Source of the DNA: Lycocorax pyrrhopterus obiensis
Taxonomy: Eukaryota; Chordata; Aves; Passeriformes; Paradisaeidae
Length of the DNA: 64,000 nt
Direction: 5' to 3'
Assembly: GCA_014706295.1 (NCBI GenBank)
Contig: JACSVZ010000013.1
Coordinates: 1,577,231 to 1,641,230, forward strand
The stretch's first letter is position 1. Each line of letters begins with the position of its first letter. The translations under genes and the position numbers were made by a program. Shown here in pieces: positions 27,901 to 35,600 of the stretch. A model generated the notes under the pieces. That model was given only the letters and a program-made list of their open reading frames with translations, was not told the origin of the DNA and searched no databases.

Positions 27901-30900
27901 AACAGAGCCTGTACTTACCCAGAGTATAAAAGATTAACCCTCAGGTCATCTCTCAAGTCCAGCTTCAAAAGCTGCAGGTTACAAACTAACAGGTCCAGCT
28001 TGCCTCTAATCCTACATTCCATGTTCCAGCTCCAATCTGGGCAAAAGAAAGGGATTACACATTTCTGAGCTGTATTAAAACAAAATAAAACAACTGGATA
28101 GAAATCACTCACAAAGAGGGGACAAGGAACAGATATTGATGAAGGTGAGGCTGCAGCACAAATGGGAAAATATTTCTGAATAATCCGAGTTGGGCACCTT
28201 AAACACTTCCAAGGCTCACAATCCACGTGGTTCTGCACTGCCACGATTAAAGAAGGAGTATTTTTTACCTGGATTTAGGGACAAGGCTGCAGGGTGAAGA
28301 AAAATGAAGCTGATGGTGGTTGCTGTGTCCTGGGAAGTGGCACAGCCTCAGTGTGGCTGTTCTGAGGATTTGTGAAATGAAATTCTACCTACTGAGGTCA
28401 ATGAGATTCCTGGCAGCAGGATGGCAGCCCCATGTTCCTCAGAGACAGCAGGAGGAAAAACCTTGGAAAAAAAATCCTAATCCATGTACAGATATTTACT
28501 GCATATTTATTATTTAAAGCATCGTAATTCATGTAGAAATGATGCCATTTGCTCTCCATCTCCCCTGCCTGCTGATGGAGTTTAAAGCCCATACCCACCA
28601 CAAATATTTAAAATATTCTTCACAGTGTCTAAACTCCTTTGAAGATCTGGGTTTATGTCCTCTTATGCAGTGCTCTATATTTTATTTACAATTCCCCTGG
28701 AAAGACAGCCAACTTTATTTTCCCTTTTGAAACTGTGCTGTACAATTCCCTCCATCTTCCACTACATTCTGAGGAAGGATTTTACCACACTGAGGAAGGA
28801 TTTTACCACACTGTGCTGCCTGCCCGAGATAGAAGTGAATCCCCATTAATCCAACCCACCCCTCTCCTCCCAAACAACAAAAAAACCTAAATATTTTTTT
28901 AAGAATTAACTTCTTGTGCTCTTGAGTGCTAAACCCACCTATTTGCTGAGGAGCAGAGATATTTATTTCTGAAGGAATAAACTTCCTTGCCTGCATGCTT
29001 GCTCTGTACAAAGAACAGTCAATGTTGCTGGCACTCCAAAGGCAACACAGAAAACTTTCTTCATTCATTAAAGGCTGGATTTTGGATGCTCCAAGTTCTC
29101 TCCTCAGACCAGACCAGCTCCCAGCTGAGAAAGGGCTCAGAAAGGTCTCATTCAGCAGCACACAGGGCAGTGTGAAGTTCCTGGGAGGAACTGGATGGAC
29201 CATGCAATGGGCAGCTGCCATCTGAAGGAAGTCTGCAAATATAAAGGGAAAAGCATTGGAAATGAAAGAAGAAGTTCATATTATTAAACAGTAAAAAGGG
29301 AGTGGCTGGTGTTATAGAGAAATGCATTCATTGGGTAAAAATCAGGTTGTTTCCAGGGGTTGTTCCCGGAGGTAAAGACAAAATTAATAAAAACATTCCC
29401 TCTAGGTAAAGACAAAATTACCAAAAACGTCTTCTCTGAATGCTGTCACAGGTGACAGATTCCGGCCTTTTACCCCAACCTCCCTGCACCCAAACTTCTG
29501 TTTTCTCAATCTCTTGAAACAGGTCCAGGCCAAGATTGTAGGTGAAGCATCTCTTTGGGATAAATTGGCTTTTATTAACCAAAAATACAGTGAATCCTGA
29601 ACTGCAGTGAATCCTAAACTGGGCATGAGCCTCACCTTCCCATGCAGTGCTGGAGCAGATTCCCTCCAGCTCATTTAAAATGGCTCCGTTTCAATAAAAA
29701 AATCCTGCTTTAAATATAAAACACAGTCCCACTGTAACTCAAATAAAAAAGGACAATATTACTGTGGGTGCAACTGCACAACCCCAGGGCATTATCTGGG
29801 AAATGAGAGGCAGGAAAATGATCATTTTTTTCCATCAGACTTGGATCCTTCCAAATAAAACCACTCTGAGCACTTTTGTTGATAAGTCATAGCTTGACCT
29901 GTGCTCACAATGGCTCAGAGAAGGACGAGCAGGAAACAACTTCCTGTAAAACACCCTGTGAATTCAAAGATTAAAGCTCTACTTGCAGCAAGGCATTTGT
30001 GCACTTTGCATTCAGCTCTCTGCTCAGGAAGGGCAGAAATTTTAAACAGTCCATTAAATAAAATTAATTGATGCTCTATGCCTTGCAGTAGCCAAAATAA
30101 GAAATACCAGAATATTCCTAGCGCTGTTTGATTAACAGCACAGAGCATGAGCTAAATAATATCAAAATATGCAACGAGAGCTTTAAAAAAGCTGCTAAGA
30201 CCAGGAGATGCAGTGTGTTGTTCTGCAGAGTGTTTTGCTTTCTCTCCACGCGGATTTCGTGCTGCCAGGCTCCTGCGGGGTTGTGCTCTTCCCTCCTCTC
30301 CCACGAAGCAGAGCTTGTGCCTCTGCGAATCCCGGCTTCATTAGGCCTCCTGCAGGAGGCAGTGGAGCAAACAGACCCTCAGGCCATCATCATCCACCAT
30401 CAAAAAAGGGACAAACAAGTGCCACGGAGCAGGACAGAGAACCGACACTGTCCCCAGCGCGTCTCCTTTCCTCGGGAACTTGCCCCTCGTGTACCACAGA
30501 TCATCTCAAGGGATTAATTAAATCCTATAAAGTCAAAAACGCGCTCAGCTCCTTTCTTCAGAAACGGACAAAATCAAGTTAAAATGACCCAGAGGAAGCC
30601 CTGACTTGTAGTTCTGCCCCCAGAGCAGCAGTGTGGCTGGGCTAACAGGGCCATCAGATGGTGACAAACTGCTCTGAATCCCAGGAAACCTCCCTGGAGC
30701 ATCCAGTTTTTCCAATTAAAGCGACTCAATCTGTTTAGATCACAAAGGGTATTTAAAAGAATGTCAACAATGCAAAATTCGATACCGAGTGGATAAAAGC
30801 GTACAGATAGCAAGATAAAAAGGTGTATATGTATATAAAAAGGTACCTAAATCTAATGATTTCTTCATCTTTTTGATTTATATTTTGTAAAGATGACACA

Positions 30901-31434
30901 AATTTTCAAAATAACCTCACTGGATTACAGGGTCTGCTTTCTCCCTAAGCATCATCACCAAAAGTCTTTAAATAGTTCTTATTAAAATAAAAAAATCAAA
31001 AGGAAAGGCAAATACCAGCTGTCCCTGCACAGCAGATGCCAATATTGTCTGAGGCATTTCCCAATTAGGAAAGCAGTTCATTAATCCAGCATTTGGAGAG
31101 AGCTGAGCACCCTTTGGCAGCCCTGTGCCCATGGAAGCAGGAATGGCAGCATCCCCCAGGAGCAGAGCTCACACCTGCCTGCACTGAGATAAAAAACTGC
31201 ACTTCTGCTGGAAATAGCATTTTTCCTTACAATTTAGGGCAACAAAACAAATTCCCCACAAATTTCTAGTTCATCAGATTCTGTCTAGGGCATTTGTTTG
31301 GATGTGCCTGGACTCACCACATATTTTTTATTGATGTTTCCTGATCTGAAAAGTTATCCCAAACTGGTTTCTGGGATATTTTTTAGTGACTTACCCATCA
31401 GCACAAACATGGTTGGGATGATTTGCCAACACAT
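8381..31434 (-). CDS. LEPR: LEPR, leptin receptor (complete coding region, 18 exons)
   Basis: Single-pass class I cytokine receptor for leptin at the plasma membrane, signalling through JAK2 to STAT3 and STAT5. The coding exons on the minus strand are 31434-31395, 29214-28939, 28036-27919, 23556-23351, 21473-21328, 20618-20474, 18856-18560, 18408-18294, 16110-15911, 14420-14269, 14042-13883, 13800-13718, 13130-12914, 12173-11991, 11455-11360, 10986-10884, 10290-10215 and 9163-8381. Every junction has AG/GT ends and matching phase. The sum is 3,396 nt (1,131 residues plus stop), slightly shorter than the human long form (1,165). Domain order: signal peptide, N-terminal domain, first cytokine module (WSDWS at 298-302), Ig-like domain (about 311-410), second cytokine module (WSDWS at 603-607), FNIII domains, transmembrane helix (about 821-844), JAK box 1 (852-858), and tail tyrosines Y962, Y1052/1053 and Y1113. 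Eighteen coding exons is also the mammalian number. Identity is very secure; the least certain junction is the second exon's acceptor. Confidence 0.97.
9164..10214 (-). other. LEPR intron before the last exon
   Basis: About 1.05 kb between the box 1 exon and the tail exon. No alternative terminal exon for a short receptor isoform is recognisable. Confidence 0.6.
10215..10290 (-). CDS. LEPR: LEPR exon: JAK2 docking box 1
   Basis: 76 nt, residues about 846-871, phase 2 to phase 0. It encodes [20 protein letters not shown]; the WEDVPNP core (852-858) is box 1, which binds JAK2. It is virtually identical to mammals. In mammals alternative 3' exons follow this exon to give short isoforms. I found no obvious short-form exon here but cannot exclude read-through. 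Confidence 0.98.
10555..10812 (+). mobile_element. CR1 LINE 3' fragment in LEPR intron
   Basis: Sense copy ending CCACCCAGACCAGTCTGGAA, lying 72 bp downstream of the LEPR transmembrane exon (on the minus strand), so antisense to LEPR. Confidence 0.9.
10884..10986 (-). CDS. LEPR: LEPR exon: transmembrane helix
   Basis: 103 nt, residues about 812-846, phase 1 to phase 2. After a short stalk (ETGNNGSLH) comes an uninterrupted hydrophobic helix with the core [15 protein letters not shown] (about residues 828-842), matching mammalian IISSSILLLGTLLIS. Acceptor TTTATTTCCAG; donor GTACCT. Confidence 0.97.
11360..11455 (-). CDS. LEPR: LEPR exon: last FNIII domain, C-terminal part
   Basis: 96 nt, residues about 780-812, phase 1 to phase 1. 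It encodes [16 protein letters not shown] followed by GVGK, nearly identical to mammals up to the end of the ectodomain. The juxtamembrane stalk that follows is divergent. Donor GTGACT is weak but keeps phase with the transmembrane exon. Confidence 0.96.
11991..12173 (-). CDS. LEPR: LEPR exon: last FNIII domain, N-terminal part
   Basis: 183 nt, residues about 719-780, phase 1 to phase 1. It includes [18 protein letters not shown] and [19 protein letters not shown], which align to the mammalian juxtamembrane FNIII domain. Acceptor GTTTTCCCAG; donor GTGAGC. Confidence 0.97.
12472..12523. repeat. 26-bp tandem duplication in LEPR intron
   Basis: Two copies starting CAGGAATTGCTGCTCAGGAA followed by GTCGAG or GTCTGA. 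Confidence 0.9.
12914..13130 (-). CDS. LEPR: LEPR exon: membrane-proximal FNIII domain
   Basis: 217 nt, residues 647-719, phase 0 to phase 1. It reads [18 protein letters not shown] at the start and [20 protein letters not shown] near the end, matching mammalian PLMKNDSLCSVQRYVINH and [20 protein letters not shown]. Donor GTAAGA. Confidence 0.97.
13718..13800 (-). CDS. LEPR: LEPR exon: linker into first membrane-proximal FNIII domain
   Basis: 83 nt, residues about 619-646, phase 1 to phase 0. It encodes [15 protein letters not shown] and NVTLVWK, colinear with the mammalian [15 protein letters not shown] and NVTLLWK. It is short, and recognition depends on these conserved blocks plus the flanking splice sites. 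Confidence 0.96.
13883..14042 (-). CDS. LEPR: LEPR exon: second WSXWS motif
   Basis: 160 nt, residues 566-619, phase 0 to phase 1. It contains [20 protein letters not shown] followed by S, the membrane-proximal WSXWS box (603-607) that closes the leptin-binding module. Acceptor TTCTCTCCCAG; donor GTCTGT, less common but phase-consistent. Confidence 0.97.
14269..14420 (-). CDS. LEPR: LEPR exon: second cytokine module, FNIII half
   Basis: 152 nt, residues about 515-565, phase 1 to phase 0. It encodes [13 protein letters not shown], then [11 protein letters not shown] and LTFQIRW, colinear with the mammalian VKPLPPSSVKAEI region. Donor GTACTG. Confidence 0.97.
14700..14920 (+). mobile_element. 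CR1 LINE 3' fragment in LEPR intron
   Basis: TTAGGTTGGATATTTGGGAA through GAATGGTTGGACTCCATGGT and an ending of repeated AATTCCAT. Its subtype differs from the GGACAGTGGAAGGTGT copies. Confidence 0.85.
15911..16110 (-). CDS. LEPR: LEPR exon: leptin-binding core of second cytokine module
   Basis: 200 nt, residues about 448-515, phase 2 to phase 1. It encodes IYCSDFPS, the cysteines of KECHLQ and SYECTFQ, and the loop [14 protein letters not shown] (about 482-495) that forms the main leptin-contact site in mammals. The loop is intact, which argues that the receptor still binds a leptin-like ligand. Confidence 0.98.
17588..17660 (+). mobile_element. short CR1 3' fragment in LEPR intron
   Basis: GGAATGGGATGAGCTTTGAG to CCCAACCCAAACCAGTCTGG; only the last 70 bp or so. 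Confidence 0.75.
18294..18408 (-). CDS. LEPR: LEPR exon: start of second cytokine module
   Basis: 115 nt, residues about 410-448, phase 1 to phase 2. It encodes [18 protein letters not shown], one of the most conserved LEPR segments, including the first disulfide pair of the leptin-binding module. Donor GTATGG. Confidence 0.98.
18560..18856 (-). CDS. LEPR: LEPR exon: immunoglobulin-like domain
   Basis: 297 nt, residues about 311-410, phase 1 to phase 1: the whole Ig-like D3 domain in one exon. It reads [15 protein letters not shown] at the start and [11 protein letters not shown] at the end, both nearly identical to mammals. D3 is needed for receptor activation in mammals. The acceptor tract just outside (18857-18890) was copied in a tandem duplication reported separately. 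Confidence 0.98.
18858..19362. repeat. tandem duplication of about 250 bp in LEPR intron
   Basis: Copy 1 (about 18858-19113) and copy 2 (about 19114-19362) share AATCCATTGAGA, CATTTGTCAATA, an ATT array, AGCAGAAATGAGCCTTGGAC and CTGATTCAAATAATCTT in the same order. The left end of copy 1 abuts the acceptor of the LEPR Ig-domain exon. Confidence 0.93.
18937..18987. repeat. ATT microsatellite
   Basis: About fifteen ATT units with one ACT interruption, expanded in the first copy of the local duplication. The second copy keeps only a short ATT run at about 19203-19218. Confidence 0.95.
19469..19490. repeat. CTC microsatellite
   Basis: Seven CTC units, within a LEPR intron. Confidence 0.9.
20474..20618 (-). 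CDS. LEPR: LEPR exon: first WSXWS motif
   Basis: 145 nt, residues 263-311, phase 0 to phase 1. It carries [18 protein letters not shown], the first WSXWS box (298-302) with the preceding basic ladder strand typical of class I cytokine receptors. Acceptor ATCCAACAG; donor GTAGGA. Confidence 0.97.
21328..21473 (-). CDS. LEPR: LEPR exon: first cytokine module, second FNIII half, start
   Basis: 146 nt, residues about 214-262, phase 1 to phase 0. It encodes [17 protein letters not shown] followed by [16 protein letters not shown], which aligns with the mammalian segment ISWSSPPLVPFPLQYQV. The exon is more CpG-rich than its neighbours. Donor GTGAGG. Confidence 0.96.
23351..23556 (-). CDS. LEPR: LEPR exon: first cytokine receptor module, N-terminal half
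   Basis: 206 nt, residues about 145-214, phase 2 to phase 1. It contains the cysteine cluster [14 protein letters not shown], equivalent to the mammalian HCNCSVHECCECLV, then [10 protein letters not shown] and [11 protein letters not shown]. These are the strands and hinge leading into the second half of the module. Donor GTAAGC at 23350. Confidence 0.95.
23557..27918 (-). other. largest LEPR intron between coding exons
   Basis: 4.4 kb holding one CR1 fragment (23936-24158) and otherwise unique AT-rich sequence without an exon that I recognise. Confidence 0.6.
23936..24158 (-). mobile_element. CR1 LINE 3' fragment in LEPR intron
   Basis: ATCATGGAATGGGTTGGGAT through GCCACAGCTGCTCTGGGCAC to GGAACAATTCCTTCCCAATC. 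Confidence 0.9.
27919..28036 (-). CDS. LEPR: LEPR exon: N-terminal domain, second part
   Basis: 118 nt, residues about 106-145, phase 1 to phase 2. It encodes [19 protein letters not shown] and a run ending NLLYSG, colinear with the mammalian segment around DANWNIQCWLKGDLKLFIC. Acceptor TTTTGCCCAG; donor GTAAGT. Confidence 0.94.
28769..28810. repeat. 21-bp tandem duplication in LEPR intron
   Basis: CTGAGGAAGGATTTTACCAC plus A, repeated exactly, 129 bp from the exon ending at 28939. Confidence 0.92.
28939..29214 (-). CDS. LEPR: LEPR exon: N-terminal extracellular domain
   Basis: 276 nt, residues about 14-105, phase 1 to phase 1. It encodes the fast-evolving N-terminal domain with N-glycosylation sequons (NFT, NET) and cysteine-containing strands including SFLCCLWS, which aligns to the mammalian TFHCC segment. 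Two acceptor AGs lie 7 nt apart. Only the inner one (exon start 29214) keeps the frame from the signal-peptide exon. The donor is GTGGGT at 28938. Confidence 0.9.
29215..31394 (-). other. LEPR intron after the signal-peptide exon
   Basis: 2.2 kb. Mostly AT-rich, but about 30240-30500 is a small CpG-enriched patch without a coding exon, reported as a finding. Confidence 0.6.
29371..29428. repeat. short direct duplication in LEPR intron
   Basis: GGTAAAGACAAAATTA occurs at 29371 and again at 29405, each followed by an A-rich tail. Confidence 0.88.
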
Positions 31435-31453
31435 CTTGTTTTGTAGAGCTGAC
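31395..31453 (-). CDS. LEPR: LEPR exon with start codon and signal peptide
   Basis: A short exon holding 19 nt of 5'UTR (31453-31435), the ATG (31434-31432) and 13 codons, [13 protein letters not shown], ending in phase 1 before GTAAGT. The acceptor is a pyrimidine tract ending TTTTTCAG. The encoded stretch is hydrophobic and continues into AAHCMVHPV of the next exon, forming a signal peptide as in mammalian LEPR, where the start codon is also in a small exon after non-coding exons. No recognisable homology exists over so few residues; the call rests on position, phase, splice sites and the signal-peptide character. Confidence 0.85.
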
Positions 31454-31554
31454 CTGAAAAACACACAGAAAATTAATGGAAAGCTTGTAATTACCAGTCT
31501 ATTGCTTCATTTCAGTGCACTTCAGTTCATTTGATGCTCACACGTTTGTAAGCA

Positions 31555-31630
31555 GAATCATGGAATCCCAGAATGGTTTGGGATGGAAGATCATCTAATT
31601 CCAACACCCTGGGATGGGGAGAGACACTTC
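31555..31630 (-). mobile_element. short CR1 3' fragment beside the LEPR start-codon exon
   Basis: GAATCATGGAATCCCAGAAT then GGTTTGGGATGGAAGATCAT; it lies about 100 bp upstream of the exon holding the LEPR ATG. Confidence 0.75.
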
Positions 31631-32921
31631 TCTCGAGAGCAGGAAAGGAAGAACAGGCCACAAAGGAAGAAAAAAATCAGAATTTTCCAAGTGCAACACA
31701 CTCAAAAGCACTCAACCATTTCAACAGTGAAGACTTCACAGCAACAATTTCATTATTGTTCTTTCATTTCAGATACTTTTTTTCTATTTTCATCCAATAG
31801 TTACATAAATTCTGTTAAAACCTAAACATATTTTTATACTTAAAGCTCCATAGAGGAGAGCTTGGCTGCTGTTGTAGTCAAGCACAACTGAGCGCTGAGT
31901 AAAATCCACAGCTCAAGTCAGACAGCAAATGCCAGGGCAAGAAATTCGAGTGAGGGAATCCCTCCAAAGTGTTCCATTCCTGAAATATTTCTGAGGACAG
32001 TTTCCTTGAGAACATCCATGGAGCCAAAAGAGGCAGTGCCAAGGTTATGTAATACACTGGCCTTGCAGTTTGGGGCTGCATGTCCTGTAAAATAAATATA
32101 TTTATATATTCAATACCTACCTGAAGCAGCAGCCAGCTGCCCAGTGAAGTTACAATTTCCAGATCTTTGTCTCCCTGCCTGCTCTCCCACAAATTCAGCT
32201 GGAGCAGAATTTCTCCAGCACTGTGCTCTGCAGGACGAATCAGTCCCATCCACTTTTCTCCCCATCCACCAGGTGCTTTTTAAGCTCCATTTTCAGCAGT
32301 TAAAGAGGGAATCTCAGCTTTTCCCAGCCCCTGTTTCAGGGGACAATTTGGCTCTCAGCAGAGCTGGTAGGTGGCCCACCTTACCTGCTCCTCTTCCATT
32401 AGTTTATTCCTAACAGGAGAGCCATGAGGGCCAGAGGAATTATGGAGATATCAGGTCATTTCACGAAGATACAGGCAGGAATTATTTCCAAGAGCCTATA
32501 ATTGAAGTTACTTAGATTTTCCCTAATTTCTGACAGAAGTAAAAGGAAAAAACCTTTTAAAAGAGTTTATTTGACATAAACGTACATTATTCACACTATA
32601 AAGGGTTTAATGAGAAACAGCCCATATTCTTCTTTTACAGGTGCAACAAAAATTCCCTGTTCATACTTCAGCCACTTCTCAGCAGGAAACTGGCAGAGAT
32701 CACTTCCAAGAAAACTGGACATCCACTTCCAAAACTTAAAAAGTTATCCACAGGTCCTGGGTGTTAGAGTTTCTCCCATGAAATACCTATTTACACCGAC
32801 AAGAAAACAACCAGAGAGCCCCAGAACCCCATACAGAAGGAAAATTATAATTATATGCAGTTTAGTGAAGAAAAAGGCCTTTTAATTTCCTGATGGGAAG
32901 TGAAAACAGTTAAGGGAGAAT

Positions 32922-33038
32922 TTCCTCCTGGAGGTGTCCAAGGAACATCTGGATGTGGCACTCAGAGCTCTGGGCTGGGGACAAGGTTGGACTTGATGGT
33001 CTTGGAGGGCTTTTCCAACCTTAATGATTCTGGGGTTT
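32922..33038 (+). mobile_element. CR1 LINE 3' fragment
   Basis: TCCTGGAGGTGTCCAAGGAA to GGGCTTTTCCAACCTTAATG; sense copy between the putative LEPR first exon and the start-codon exon. Confidence 0.85.
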
Positions 33039-33463
33039 TCCCATAAAAAAATGACCATAAAGAGCAATCAGAGGTTCTGATGTCAGCACTAATTTAACAA
33101 CATTTGGACCAGAAGGCAAAACCACATTTCAGCCGAGTTTGGAATCTCCCCTGTCACATCGACCTAGGCTGGTTTTCACAGAGGTGTTTTTCCAGCCCTG
33201 GCTCCCACAACATTCCTGAACAAAACCAGTGCTGTACGTGACCAGAAAGCCCTGTAAGCTGCATGTCCCCAGAATTAGCCCCTTTTCTGTTCAAAGTTCA
33301 GCCTTCCTTGTGTAAACTTTGCAGGAGAAATGGGAAAAAAAGAGATATGTACAGATAAATCCCAGGGCAGGATAAATGCACTACTGGAGCAGACAGGAGT
33401 CCCCAAAATCTTTTCCAGTGAGAACAGGGAACTTGCCAGAATTCCTTACTCCAGTGTAAGAAA

Positions 33464-33497
33464 GAATACGAGTTTTACAAGAATACGAGTTTTACAA
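33464..33497. repeat. 17-bp tandem duplication
   Basis: GAATACGAGTTTTACAA twice, without mismatch. Confidence 0.92.
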
Positions 33498-34853
33498 GAA
33501 CATTTACAGGGAACAGGAGGTGCAATAAAGAGAATTATTAAAACTTGTAAGCTCTGTCCTGGAGAGAATAAATTAACACAGCCAGGACAAATTGGTTTAT
33601 TTGTGGCTGGGGAAGTGTCCATACACAAGGAAGGAACTGAGGTCCTTTTTAACAAATTTAACTTAAATTATTCTGGAACCACTGACTTTGCTTCTGCTGT
33701 GTACGAGAAATTTTCTGATTTATTATGTAAATACTATATTCTTCTCCATATCAACCACTGAATCACAGAATAGCTCGGCAAGTAGAGCTGAGATTAAAAC
33801 CAAAACACAGCAGATACGACAGGCAAGGAGGAGAGCAATGAAATAAAGTCATTTTTATTTACAGGTCAGGTGAGAAATAATAAAATCCCCTGGCTTATCA
33901 GCATGGAAAACACGTTCAGCACAACCTGAAATGAGCAGGACCCACAAACACCTGCACTGGGCATGGAAAACCAGATAAACCATCCCTGACTTTTGCAAGC
34001 ACTGCACTACAGCTGCTTTTAAATATTAAAAATCTCTAGAAAGCATAAAGATATATTTAATAATAATGTCTACGCACAGCATCTTCTGACCTGTTCTTTA
34101 AGGGCTTTCCAGTCCTGTTGGTTTGGCCAAGACCCTCCTGAGTACGGAATATCATTACATATGTTTGCCACTGAGTATATCAGCAATCATTCTTAATAAA
34201 GAGTTCTGAGTAAGTGGTACGCACAAAATAGAAATGAGTATGACCCGCACTGAATAATTTTGCTTCCTAATATTAAAGCTTTAATAAAGGCAACTCAAGT
34301 TGGGCAGAAGCACAGCTACAAATCCAGCTCTAAAGCTGCTGGTGCAGCCTCTCCCCAAGACTGGACGGCAAAACGTCCCGAACTCTTCAGAGTTTCTCCA
34401 GATCGTGGAATTTCTCTTGTTTGTAGTGAAACCACTCCTCATTCACGCTGTGGATCTGTCTTTCCTTCCGTGCAGAGCTCCTGGGATTCCTCGGCACTTA
34501 AAGGTTATATCCACGTTATAGGCACGCTTGGGAGTTAAGGGCTCTCGGTGTGTTCATTATAAACTCTATTTATAAATGCTGTACCACTCATTAACTTTCC
34601 AAAGTGTTCTTCTATCACGGCTCCCGCAGCATCAGGGACTCACAGCCCACATTCACTGAGATTTATTTTTCTTTTCCTTCTGACACTGAATCTCAGGGAA
34701 TATAAGGAGGGAAAGGGCTGATCTGGGTATACTAAAATCGCCTGGATCTGCGAGGGGATGTGGAGGCGGCTGCGGGCTGTGCTTAGGGGGGATGTTTCAG
34801 GAAATTAGACGAAGAAAAGAAAAAAGCAGAGGAAAAAAAGTAAATTCACCGAC

Positions 34854-35110
34854 CTGCTTCTCTTTGCTCTCAGGGTCCCGACTTGAAGTGACGGCGCCTT
34901 GAAGTGACGCTGCCACGCTGCTGCTCCGATGGCGAGCCCCGGACGGGAGCTTTCCTCAGCCCGGCTCCCCTCAGCTCCCCCGGTTCCCTTCAGCCCCGCT
35001 CCCTCCGTCCCCAGCCTGACTCCCCTCAGCTTCCTCCGGTTCCCCTCAGGCTTCCCCGGTTCCCCTCAGCCCCGACCCTTCCGCCGCCCCGCCCCGGCCG
35101 AGCGCCCCGC
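34854..35110 (-). promoter_or_regulatory. candidate LEPR promoter and 5' non-coding exon
   Basis: A CpG-rich stretch in otherwise CpG-poor DNA. On the minus strand it ends in a donor-like AAGCAG/GTCGGT (exon end 34854), 3.4 kb upstream of the acceptor of the LEPR start-codon exon. It carries a 12-bp direct repeat, CTTGAAGTGACG, at 34882-34893 and 34898-34909, each with a TGACG CRE half-site. This fits a first exon and promoter for LEPR. The 5' end of the exon cannot be placed from sequence alone. Confidence 0.5.
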
Positions 35111-35121
35111 CCGCCCCGGCC

Positions 35122-35470
35122 CCTCACACGGGATAGCGGGAAAGAGCTGGGAAGGGGCTGGAGCACCGGGACCCTCACACGGAATAGCGGGGAAGGAGCT
35201 GGGGAAGGGGCTGGAGAACCGGGATCCTCACATGGGATAGCGGGGAAGGAGCTGGGAAGGGGCTGGAGAACCGGGATCCTCACACGGAATAGCGGGGAAG
35301 GAGCTGGGAAGGGGCTGGAGCACCGGGATCTTCACATGGGATAGCGGGGAAGGGGCTGGAGCACCGGGACCCTCACACGGGATAGCGGGGAAGGAGCTGG
35401 GAAGGGGCTGGAGCACCGGGATCCTCTCACGGGATAGCGGGGAAGGAGCTGGGAAGGGTCTGGAGCCCCA
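35122..35470. repeat. GC-rich minisatellite, about 52-bp unit, seven copies
   Basis: Successive units start CCTCACACGGGATAGCG or close variants and end CTGGAGCACCGGGA. Starts are near 35122, 35173, 35226, 35278, 35330, 35371 and 35423; the fifth unit is shortened to about 41 bp. The plus strand carries repeated GGGG runs. The last unit merges into a CR1 fragment. Confidence 0.93.
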
Positions 35471-35600
35471 GGAGCGGCTGAGGGAGCTGGGAAAGGGGCT
35501 CAGCCTGGAGAAAAGGAGGCTCAGGGGGGACCTTGTGGCTCTGCACAACTCCCTGACAGGAGGGGGCAGCCGGGGGGGTCGGGCTCTGCTCCCCACGTTA
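35455..35600 (+). mobile_element. CR1 internal fragment fused to the minisatellite
   Basis: GAGCGGCTGAGGGAGCTGGG, CAGCCTGGAGAAAAGGAGGC and ACAACTCCCTGACAGGAGGG are CR1 internal landmarks. The left edge grades into the 52-bp repeats, and the right edge breaks off before the CR1 3' terminus. Confidence 0.85.

Larger units (their letters stand above)
31454..34853 (-). other. probable LEPR 5' intron
   Basis: 3.4 kb between the candidate non-coding exon and the start-codon exon. It holds two CR1 fragments and a 17-bp duplication. A 143-codon plus-strand open stretch (33330-33761) matches no family I know. Confidence 0.5.

Noticed and set aside
33330..33761. 143-codon plus-strand open frame
   Set aside because: No recognisable homology, contains a recent 17-bp duplication, and lies antisense in the probable LEPR 5' intron.
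34904..35344. Open frames encoding glycine/arginine-rich repeats
   Set aside because: The periodicity comes from the 52-bp minisatellite; unit lengths vary, so frames shift between copies.
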